Part shown: positions 1 through 6,726 of the stretch, piece after piece
Layout: every line of letters starts with the position of its first letter
Numbering within the stretch: position 1 is the stretch's first letter
Origin: an uncultured Granulosicoccaceae bacterium
GTDB taxonomy: Bacteria > Pseudomonadota > Gammaproteobacteria > CALCKW01
Length of the DNA: 6,726 nt
Reading direction: 5' to 3'
Assembly: GCA_937941555.1 (NCBI GenBank)
Contig: CALDHJ010000430.1
Span: 1-6,726 of the forward strand
The notes under the pieces: generated by a model
The model's input: the letters and a program-made list of their open reading frames with translations, nothing else
The model's database searches: none
What the model was told of the DNA's origin: nothing
Translations under genes and position numbers: made by a program

Positions 1-534
1 AGTCGGCGCGTAGACCGCCGTGCCAACGCTCGGAAAATCGGAGTACAAGACCGGCGTGTCAGCCGATGCGCCAGCTTCGAACAGTGGAACAGCCGGCGAG
101 AGCAACTCGGTGAACGGCACCCGGTACACCGCCGCGACTTCCCCGGCATCAGGCGCCATTGCGGTTGCGTCACGGCACAGATAGACGAGCGGTGATATCA
201 CAAAGCCGGAGCGTGTCAGGTAGTCATCGAGTCGACCGAGCCGGTCAGCCACGCCAAGCGTCAACCCCAACTCCTCTGCGACCTCGCGCTCGGCGGCCGC
301 CTCGACCGATTCACCCGGCTCCAGCCGACCGCCAGGCAACGCAAACTGACCCGCATGCCGGGGCAAGCTCGCGGTTCGCAATGTCAGCAGCACGGCAGGT
401 TCCGGCGTTGTCACCACCACCACAGCAACGGCGGCTTCGCGGGCGTCTTGTGAAGCGGCGTCGATCAATCGTGTCTGGAACGCGCCGAGCGCATTGCCAA
501 GCCGTTGAGCCAGATCAGCTGGCGCGGCGCTCAC
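1..534 (-). CDS. Nudix hydrolase, CoA pyrophosphatase-like (partial, C-terminus beyond left edge)
   Basis: Reading the minus strand from a GTG at 534 gives 178 uninterrupted codons to the window edge. A perfect Nudix box (G-x5-E-x7-R-E-V-x-E-E-L-G-L) lies at residues 69-91, with E84, E87 and E88 as the expected metal ligands. Just before it, residues 57-69 read [13 protein letters not shown] and are preceded by LLTLR. This matches the signature of the CoA-diphosphatase branch (NudL/UPF0035), which cleaves CoA and its derivatives to phosphopantetheine and 3',5'-ADP. Family members are about 190-220 residues, so only a short tail is missing. The GTG start is chosen because GGAGG lies 8 nt upstream (543-547) and homology begins soon after; another in-frame GTG at 549 would leave that ribosome site inside the gene, and an in-frame TAA closes the frame further up. 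The gene is divergent from glgC. An ADP-sugar pyrophosphatase would be an attractive partner for GlgC, but the motif favours CoA as substrate. Substrate assignment is inference. Confidence 0.88.
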   Translation of the reverse strand, partial: MSAAPADLAQRLGNALGAFQTRLIDAASQDAREAAVAVVVVTTPEPAVLLTLRTASLPRHAGQFALPGGRLEPGESVEAAAEREVAEELGLTLGVADRLGRLDDYLTRSGFVISPLVYLCRDATAMAPDAGEVAAVYRVPFTELLSPAVPLFEAGASADTPVLYSDFPSVGTAVYAPT

Positions 535-542
535 GAGCCCGG

Positions 543-555
543 CCTCCACTGGAGG
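543..555 (-). promoter_or_regulatory. Shine-Dalgarno of the Nudix gene inside a perfect dyad
   Basis: The 13 bases form a perfect inverted repeat, CCTCCA-C-TGGAGG. In the minus-strand mRNA the right-hand arm is the GGAGG that serves the GTG at 534, with an 8-nt spacer. Pairing of five G/C-rich base pairs around a 3-nt loop could hide the ribosome site. The sequence is certain; a regulatory role is inference, since short dyads of this kind also arise by chance. Confidence 0.45.
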
Positions 556-682
556 ACACCGCCACTCGCGTTACATGAGACTGAAGCAGACCGCAAAGGC
601 GGCCTGTTGCGGTGAACAGTGGCGTACCAACGACGCTCTGCGTTAGAGTCGGAGACGGGCGCCGCACGCGGCCCCGCCACCC

Positions 683-691
683 AGGATGGAG
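683..691 (+). promoter_or_regulatory. glgC Shine-Dalgarno with two GGA triplets
   Basis: AGGATGGAG precedes two possible start codons: AGGA (683-686) is 7 nt from ATG 694, and GGAG (688-691) is 8 nt from the in-frame ATG 700. The choice changes only two residues. The GGA triplets at 684-686 and 688-690, with another at 651-653, are the kind of core recognised by CsrA/RsmA. In E. coli CsrA is known to repress glgC by binding the leader over the ribosome site; its involvement here is inference. Confidence 0.55.
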
Positions 692-693
692 TT

Positions 694-1971
694 ATGGCTA
701 TGCCGAATGCGAGCGAAGACGCGAGACGCATCAGTCTGCTGACCAAGAACACCTTGGCGTTGGTGTTGGCTGGCGGGCGCGGTTCTCGACTGCACGAACT
801 CACGGCGTGGCGCGCCAAACCCGCGGTGTTTTTCGGTGGCAAATTTCGCATTATCGATTTCCCGCTCTCCAACTGCGTCAACTCCGGCATCCGCCGCATC
901 GGCGTACTGACACAGTACAAGGCCCACTCGCTGATCCGCCACCTGTCTCGCGGCTGGACCCATTTCCGCAGTGAACTCGACGAGTTCATCGAAGTGCTGC
1001 CGGCCTCGCAGCGCACCAGCGACGACTGGTATGCCGGCACCGCCAATGCGATCTACCAGAACCTCGACATCATCCACCGCATGGCACCCGAATACGTACT
1101 GGTGCTGTCCGGCGACCACGTCTATCGAATGGATTACGGCCCGCTGATCGCGCAACACCAGCGCTCCGGTGCCGACATGACAGTCTGTTGCATCGAAGTA
1201 CCGGTCGAAGATGCCAGCGCGTTTGGCGTACTAAGCGTTGATCAGGACAACTGGATCACGGGCTTCGAGGAGAAGCCCGCGTCCCCACAGGGCATGCCGG
1301 GCAAACCCGGCACAGCCCTCGCCTCGATGGGCAACTACGTCTTCAACACCAAATTCCTCTTCGAAGCGCTTTTCGAAGACGCAGACGACGCCGAATCCAG
1401 CCACGACTTCGGGCACGACATCATCCCGAAACTCATTGCGCGCAGCCGCGTCCAGGCGGCGCCGTTTCGAAACCGGGTCGGGGAACCGGCCTACTGGCGC
1501 GATGTCGGGACGCTCGATGCCTTCTGGCGGGCCAATCTCGAACTCGCCGAAATCGAACCCAGGCTGGATCTGTACGACCGAAGCTGGCCGCTTCTGACCC
1601 ACCAGGAGCAGCTGCCACCCGCAAAATTCGTGTTGGATGCACCCGGCGAACGCGGCACGGCCATCGATTCAATGGTCAGCGGTGGCTGCGTGATTTCAGG
1701 TGGCACGGTCAGAGGGTCGGTGCTGTTCTCCAATGTCCATGTCGACAGTGGCGCCCAGATCGAGCGGGCGGTCGTGCTGCCGGATGTGCGCATCGGCAGA
1801 GGGGTCAGAGTCCGAAACGCAATCATTGACCGCGGCTGCCACCTGCCCGATGGCATGGTCATCGGCGAGTCGATTGAGGACGATCGCGCACGATTTCGCG
1901 TCAGCGAAGAAGGCGTCGTATTGGTCACCGGCGACATGCTCGGTCAGGCGGTGCATTTCCAGCGACCCTGA
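694..1971 (+). CDS. glgC: Glucose-1-phosphate adenylyltransferase (ADP-glucose pyrophosphorylase)
   Basis: The enzyme makes ADP-glucose and pyrophosphate from ATP and glucose-1-phosphate, the committed and usually allosterically controlled step of bacterial glycogen synthesis in the cytoplasm. The 425-residue product closely matches the usual size (E. coli 431). The N-terminal nucleotidyltransferase domain shows [13 protein letters not shown] (21-33), RAKPAV and [15 protein letters not shown] (40-61), and [16 protein letters not shown] (65-80). Y113 and D141 ([10 protein letters not shown]) match the ATP-site Tyr114 and catalytic Asp142 of E. coli. K194 in FEEKP matches the glucose-1-phosphate-binding Lys195, and YWRDVGT follows. 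The C-terminal third (from about residue 330) has the hexapeptide repeats of a left-handed beta helix. Numbering is collinear with E. coli at the N-terminus, where the fructose-1,6-bisphosphate-binding Lys39 is Trp39 here, so activator preference may differ. The frame could extend up to GTG 619, but that extension lacks family similarity and a good ribosome site. It is first in the plus-strand cluster. Confidence 0.97.
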   Translation: MAMPNASEDARRISLLTKNTLALVLAGGRGSRLHELTAWRAKPAVFFGGKFRIIDFPLSNCVNSGIRRIGVLTQYKAHSLIRHLSRGWTHFRSELDEFIEVLPASQRTSDDWYAGTANAIYQNLDIIHRMAPEYVLVLSGDHVYRMDYGPLIAQHQRSGADMTVCCIEVPVEDASAFGVLSVDQDNWITGFEEKPASPQGMPGKPGTALASMGNYVFNTKFLFEALFEDADDAESSHDFGHDIIPKLIARSRVQAAPFRNRVGEPAYWRDVGTLDAFWRANLELAEIEPRLDLYDRSWPLLTHQEQLPPAKFVLDAPGERGTAIDSMVSGGCVISGGTVRGSVLFSNVHVDSGAQIERAVVLPDVRIGRGVRVRNAIIDRGCHLPDGMVIGESIEDDRARFRVSEEGVVLVTGDMLGQAVHFQRP

Positions 1972-2124
1972 AGCGTGATGGTTGCCGGGCTGTAAATGCC
2001 TGTCGCTCAAGTTGTCATTCGGCTCGCCGACATGGTCAGCAATCATCCATTCCGCTCACCGATCTCCACGCGAAGTACGTTCAGCCTCGCGACCGAGTCC
2101 CGTTGAGTTCACTGTGGGCACGTA
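1972..2124 (+). other. glgC-EAL/HDOD intergenic spacer, possibly structured
   Basis: This 153-bp gap carries no ORF that looks real, no intrinsic terminator (no GC stem followed by a T tract) and no convincing promoter. A potential long-range stem joins 1977-1985 (GATGGTTGC) to 2039-2047 (GCAATCATC), with nine pairs including one G-U. It encloses a small hairpin, TCGG-CTCG-CCGA (2019-2030). Nothing resembles a GEMM cyclic-di-GMP riboswitch. The start codon that follows at 2125 has only a weak ribosome site (TGGG, 2115-2118). Confidence 0.35.
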
Positions 2125-3345
2125 ATGGCGCAGGCATATATCGGTCGACAACCCATCCTCGATCGCGAGGGCACAACAGTCGGCTACGAGTTGCTGTTTC
2201 GGGCCAACCAGAATGCACTCAATGCAGAGGTTATTGACGGCGACAAGGCAACCTCGACAGTGCTGACCAACGCCATCAGCGAAATCGGCCTCGACAACAT
2301 CGTCGGAGACCGGCTCGCCTTTTTTAACCTCACCGAGCAGTTCATCAGCAACCCCGAGCTGGTCTCGTTCCTACCACCCGACCGCGTCGTGCTCGAAGTC
2401 CTTGAGACTGTCGACATCACCCCACCCGTGGTGCGCGGTGTCAACGCCCTGATCGAGCGCGGCTACACCGTGGCACTCGATGATTTCGAACACAGTGATG
2501 CGGCCGAGCCACTATTGGACATGGTGCATATCGTCAAGTACGACTACACCGTTACCGGTCCGGAGGCGCTCGAGGGGCTCGCCGAAAAAGACCGCGACGC
2601 CGGGCGTAAAGTCCTGGTCGAACGCATCGAAACCGCCGAGGAGTTCGAGCGCATCAAGGCGATGGCGGTCGACTATTTCCAAGGCTACTACTTCGCCAAA
2701 CCGGTAACCCTGAGCCAGCGCGGTATTCCCTCGAGCAAGATCGTGCTGTTCGAGCTGCTCGCCAAAGTGAACAACCCGAACACTTCGCTGGGCGAAATCA
2801 CCGAATTGGTGAGCCACGATGTCGGCTTGTCGGTCAAAGCACTGCGCTACGTGAATTCGGTTGCCTGCCGCGGCAGCAACACGGTCGAGTCGATCGGCCA
2901 GGCGACCGTGCTGCTCGGCCGCAAACTGCTGCGCAGCTGGATCAGCGTCATGCTCATGACGGATCTCAACGAAAAACCTGCAGAGCTTGTCAGCCTAGCG
3001 CTGTACCGAGCCAAGTTCTGCGAGATCATGGCCGAGGAGATGCAACTCGAAAGCCCTGAGTGCGGATTTACCGTCGGCATGCTCTCGCTGCTCGATGTGA
3101 TGACCGACACCACATTCGAGTCGATTCTGGAAAACCTCGCCATCGGCGAAGAGGTGCACGACACCCTGCTCGGCCAACCCGGTCCGCTGCTCGACCTGCT
3201 GAATCTGGCGCGCTCACTGGAACGCGCGACCGAACCGCCCGAGCACGGCGTGCCAGCAGCGGCACTCGATGCCCACCTCGAAGCCCTTCGCTGGTCTGAA
3301 AAAGCGCTCAGCGATATCAGCCGATCCGAGAACCCGTCGCACTAG
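2125..3345 (+). CDS. EAL-HDOD domain signalling protein (YuxH/CdgJ-like)
   Basis: The 406-residue protein has the COG3434 architecture: a shortened EAL domain (about 1-195) followed by an HDOD domain (about 197-390). It has no signal peptide or membrane segment, so it is cytoplasmic. EAL domains hydrolyse cyclic-di-GMP. Here the signature Glu lies in ELLFR (E22-R26), and residues aligning with the usual catalytic set are present: N68 (FFNL), E91 (VLEVLE), D119-D120, K138, E166 (VERIE) and Q186 (QGYYFAKP). However, the loop that normally reads DDFG-x-G is DDFEHSD, with both glycines gone, so catalysis is uncertain. HDOD domains are HD-fold relatives without the phosphohydrolase metal site and are thought to mediate protein interactions; the segment D232 to V246 (ending LRYVNSV) is typical. 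Related proteins include active phosphodiesterases affecting motility (Vibrio CdgJ) and presumed inactive ones. Its position between glgC and pgm in the same orientation suggests a role linked to glycogen metabolism, which is inference. The N-terminus YIGRQPILD is where the family normally begins, supporting ATG 2125. Confidence 0.92.
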   Translation: MAQAYIGRQPILDREGTTVGYELLFRANQNALNAEVIDGDKATSTVLTNAISEIGLDNIVGDRLAFFNLTEQFISNPELVSFLPPDRVVLEVLETVDITPPVVRGVNALIERGYTVALDDFEHSDAAEPLLDMVHIVKYDYTVTGPEALEGLAEKDRDAGRKVLVERIETAEEFERIKAMAVDYFQGYYFAKPVTLSQRGIPSSKIVLFELLAKVNNPNTSLGEITELVSHDVGLSVKALRYVNSVACRGSNTVESIGQATVLLGRKLLRSWISVMLMTDLNEKPAELVSLALYRAKFCEIMAEEMQLESPECGFTVGMLSLLDVMTDTTFESILENLAIGEEVHDTLLGQPGPLLDLLNLARSLERATEPPEHGVPAAALDAHLEALRWSEKALSDISRSENPSH

Positions 3346-3390
3346 CGGCGTGACAACCCGCGACACCTTCCAATCTGCTAGGTTTCGACT

Positions 3391-3415
3391 GTGCATTGCG
3401 GCTTGCAATGTGCAA
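3391..3415. repeat. Two overlapping inverted repeats upstream of pgm
   Basis: In the 106-bp gap between the EAL-HDOD gene and pgm, CATTGC (3394-3399) and GCAATG (3405-3410) form a perfect 6-bp dyad around GGCTT. It is extendable to nine pairs with two G-U wobbles (3391-3413). A second perfect dyad, TTGCA-ATG-TGCAA (3403-3415), shares one arm with it, so in RNA the two hairpins are mutually exclusive. No T tract follows, so it is not an intrinsic terminator. It could be a protein-binding operator, an RNA switch, or chance. The rest of the gap shows no clear promoter. Confidence 0.4.
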
Positions 3416-3439
3416 CAGTCCATCCGAACAACGATGTGA

Positions 3440-5080
<1,641 letters not shown>

Positions 5081-5087
5081 GGGGGCC

Positions 5088-5128
5088 ACGTCCCGTCCGC
5101 GCCTTGCTTCAACAAGGAGACGGGATGT
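5088..5128 (+). promoter_or_regulatory. Hairpin covering the glgA Shine-Dalgarno and start codon
   Basis: An outer stem pairs 5088-5097 (ACGTCCCGTC) with 5119-5128 (GACGGGATGT): ten consecutive pairs with a single G-U. After an asymmetric internal loop (5098-5101 against A5118), an inner stem pairs CCTTG (5102-5106) with CAAGG (5113-5117) around the 6-nt loop CTTCAA. The structure contains the whole strong ribosome site AAGGAGA (5114-5120) and the glgA ATG (5125-5127). It also carries ACAAGGA (5112-5118) and GGATGT (5123-5128), each matching part of the CsrA consensus ACARGGAUGU. The left arm begins 8 nt after the pgm stop, so a terminating ribosome could open it. No T tract follows, so it is not a terminator. 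The pairing is directly visible; the control role is inference. Confidence 0.6.
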
Positions 5129-6726
5129 CATTGCAACAACACATTGTCCTGGTCGCCGCTGAAAACGGCGCGTTGACCGGTGGCAAAGTGGGCGGCGTCG
5201 GTGACGTCATCGAGCACCTGCCGCCAGCGCTCGCGCGCCACGGCTGCCAGGTCACGGTCATCACCCCCTCTTATGGCACCCTCCACCACGCGCCAGGCGC
5301 GCGCCAACGCACCGCGTTCGAAGTCCCGTTTGCGGGCGAAACACTCGAGGTCAAGCTGTTCCAAGTGCCGACCGAGTTGCCCAACAAATCGATTCGCCAC
5401 TGGGTCCTGCACCACAACGAATTCAGCGCCGCTGGCAGGGGCGTGATCTATTCGGGTCATGATGACGACCCTTTCGCGACCGACGCGCGCAAATTCGCCC
5501 TCTTCAGCCAGGCCACGGCAGAGCTGCTGATCGACGACCCGGAACAACAGCCCACCGCGCTGCACCTACACGACTGGCACACCGCGTTCATGCTCCTGCT
5601 GCGCGCCGCCGACCCGCGATATGCCGCACTCCAGTCCGTTCACTGTGTCTACTCCGTACACAATCTCGCGCTGCAAGGCATTCGCCCCTTCACCGAAGGC
5701 CAGGCGTCACTGCAGACGTGGTATCCCGAACTCGACCTGCACGCCGCGCAAGTGGCCGCCGATCCGCGCTGGCCACAATGTGTGAACCCGATGCTTGCCG
5801 GCATCGTGCTCGCGGACCAGGTCCACACAGTATCACCGCGTTATGCAACCGAGGTCACGCAGCCGAGTGACCCCGAAATCCGTGGGTTTTCCGGCGGCGA
5901 GGGTTTGCACGAAGCCATGCAACACGCCAAGGCCGACGGTCGGCTGCACGGCATCCTGAACGGCTGTGACTACCCGAATCCGAGCCAGCGCGCCGAACGC
6001 GCGCGCAACCTCAGCGGCAGCAAACGTGGCGCCATACCGGAGATCCGCCAGTGGAGCGATTTCCTTGCCGCCTGCCACCGCGAATTGAGCCGCTGGGCGG
6101 CCCAGAAACCGGTCCTGCGCAGCAGCCACTTCGTCGCCTCACAGCAATTGCACGACCTGGCAGAGCGCCCGATTGCGCGGCTGTTGACGTCGGTCACGCG
6201 GGTGACCGACCAGAAAGTCAAACTGCTGCTGCAATCGTGCAGCAACGGACGATCCGCACTCGACAACCTGCTCGACGTGCTCGGCGACGATGGGCTCTAC
6301 GTGTTGCTCGGCAGCGGTCAGGGCGACTACGAACACGCGTTGACCCGCGTGGCTGCCGAACGCGACAACTTCCTCTTCCTCAACGGCTACTCGGATGTAC
6401 TGGCAACCGCGCTCTACAGCCGCGGGGACCTGTTCGTCATGCCGTCGTCGTTCGAGCCCTGTGGCATCAGTCAGATGATTGCCATGCGACACGGCCAGCC
6501 CTGCCTGGTGCACGGCGTCGGCGGCTTGCGCGACACTGTCACACACGGCAAGACCGGGTTCGTCTTTGTTGGTGACAACCGCATCGAACAAGCCGACAAC
6601 TTCGTCAAAACGGCGCTGGACGCACTGACCTTCCAGCGCGGCCAACCCGAGCGCTGGCACGCCGTCAGAACGGCAGCCGCGGCAGAGCGCTTTACCTGGG
6701 AACGCGCGGCAAAAGAGTACAAAAGC
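5125..6726 (+). CDS. glgA: Glycogen synthase, GT5 family (partial, runs off right edge)
   Basis: The enzyme transfers glucose from ADP-glucose to the non-reducing end of alpha-1,4-glucan. The frame is open for 534 codons to the window edge, ending in FTWERAAKEYKS, which resembles the last helix of the family; few residues are probably missing. The N-terminal Rossmann domain has KVGGVGDV (K21 being the ADP-glucose-binding lysine), D120 in ATDARKFALF, HDWHT (149-153), and the VHN turn (H179-N180). The C-terminal domain has LNG (278-280), R359 and K364 in TRVTDQK (matching E. coli Arg300 and Lys305), and FEPCGISQM with E444 and C446. All catalytic positions are present. It is divergent: the usual QKG is QKV, NGVD is NGCD, the hinge between domains lacks the W-x-P pattern, and it exceeds E. 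coli GlgA (477). I believe this is the longer GlgA type found in Alteromonas- and Vibrio-like bacteria. ATG 5125 has a strong ribosome site, AAGGAG, 44 nt after the pgm stop. Confidence 0.94.
   Translation, partial: MSLQQHIVLVAAENGALTGGKVGGVGDVIEHLPPALARHGCQVTVITPSYGTLHHAPGARQRTAFEVPFAGETLEVKLFQVPTELPNKSIRHWVLHHNEFSAAGRGVIYSGHDDDPFATDARKFALFSQATAELLIDDPEQQPTALHLHDWHTAFMLLLRAADPRYAALQSVHCVYSVHNLALQGIRPFTEGQASLQTWYPELDLHAAQVAADPRWPQCVNPMLAGIVLADQVHTVSPRYATEVTQPSDPEIRGFSGGEGLHEAMQHAKADGRLHGILNGCDYPNPSQRAERARNLSGSKRGAIPEIRQWSDFLAACHRELSRWAAQKPVLRSSHFVASQQLHDLAERPIARLLTSVTRVTDQKVKLLLQSCSNGRSALDNLLDVLGDDGLYVLLGSGQGDYEHALTRVAAERDNFLFLNGYSDVLATALYSRGDLFVMPSSFEPCGISQMIAMRHGQPCLVHGVGGLRDTVTHGKTGFVFVGDNRIEQADNFVKTALDALTFQRGQPERWHAVRTAAAAERFTWERAAKEYKS

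Larger units (their letters stand above)
535..693. promoter_or_regulatory. Divergent intergenic region between the Nudix gene and glgC
   Basis: This 159-bp gap must hold the promoters for both divergent transcripts. No strong sigma-70 promoter is visible. The best minus-strand candidate is TTGCGG (complement of 591-596), then 17 nt, then TAACGC (complement of 568-573), which has a poor -10. On the plus strand TAGAGT (644-649) resembles a -10 but lacks a suitably spaced -35. It lies in an imperfect dyad, GACGCTCT-GCGTT-AGAGTC (632-650 region). The dyad CCTCCA-C-TGGAGG at 543-555 overlaps the Nudix ribosome site and is listed separately. Confidence 0.4.

Noticed and set aside
159..578. 139-codon plus-strand open frame at the left end
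   Set aside because: It is antisense to the Nudix gene, and its Arg/Pro-rich composition is typical of a shadow frame.
568..596. Sigma-70-like promoter TTGCGG-17-TAACGC for the Nudix gene
   Set aside because: Spacing is right but the -10 matches poorly, so it is mentioned only within the intergenic entry and not called as a promoter.
619..693. N-terminal extension of GlgC starting at GTG 619
   Set aside because: The extra 25 residues have no resemblance to GlgC, and ATG 694/700 have good ribosome sites and give the normal family length.
1359..1380. Short repeat TTCGAAGCGCTTTTCGAA inside glgC
   Set aside because: It encodes an ordinary F-E-A-L-F-E segment of GlgC, and the repetition follows from the codons.
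1972..2124. Cyclic-di-GMP (GEMM) riboswitch ahead of the EAL-HDOD gene
   Set aside because: None of the conserved GEMM core elements could be found in the spacer.
5092..5124. Intrinsic terminator between pgm and glgA
   Set aside because: The hairpin is strong but has no following T tract, and its right arm is the glgA start, so translational control is the better reading.

Overview
The window is GC-rich chromosomal DNA from a proteobacterium, most likely a gammaproteobacterium. That assignment rests on protein resemblance only: the GlgC N-terminal motifs, an EAL-HDOD regulator, and a GlgA of the type I recall from Alteromonas/Vibrio-like bacteria. I cannot name a genus. There is no sign of mobile elements, CRISPR, rRNA or tRNA.

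Layout. Positions 1-534 hold the first 178 codons of a minus-strand Nudix hydrolase of the CoA-pyrophosphatase type, which runs off the left edge. A 159-bp divergent intergenic region follows. Four plus-strand genes then make up a glycogen-synthesis cluster: glgC (ADP-glucose pyrophosphorylase, 694-1971), an EAL-HDOD signalling protein (2125-3345), pgm (PGM1-type phosphoglucomutase, 3452-5080) and glgA (glycogen synthase, 5125 to the right edge, cut just before its probable C-terminus).

How it works together. Pgm makes glucose-1-phosphate from glucose-6-phosphate, GlgC converts it with ATP to ADP-glucose, and GlgA adds the glucose to a growing alpha-1,4-glucan. These three consecutive steps lead from central metabolism to glycogen. 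No branching enzyme is visible; it may lie to the right. The unexpected member is the EAL-HDOD gene between glgC and pgm, which suggests a link between cyclic-di-GMP-type or other regulatory signalling and carbon storage.

The most notable unexplained structure is at translation starts. The pgm-glgA gap plus the glgA start can fold into a long hairpin that buries both the Shine-Dalgarno sequence and the AUG, and it also carries two CsrA/RsmA-like GGA motifs. The pgm AUG sits exactly in the loop of a 5-bp stem. The Nudix Shine-Dalgarno is one arm of a perfect dyad, and the glgC Shine-Dalgarno contains two GGA triplets. I found these by eye; none has been tested by a folding program.
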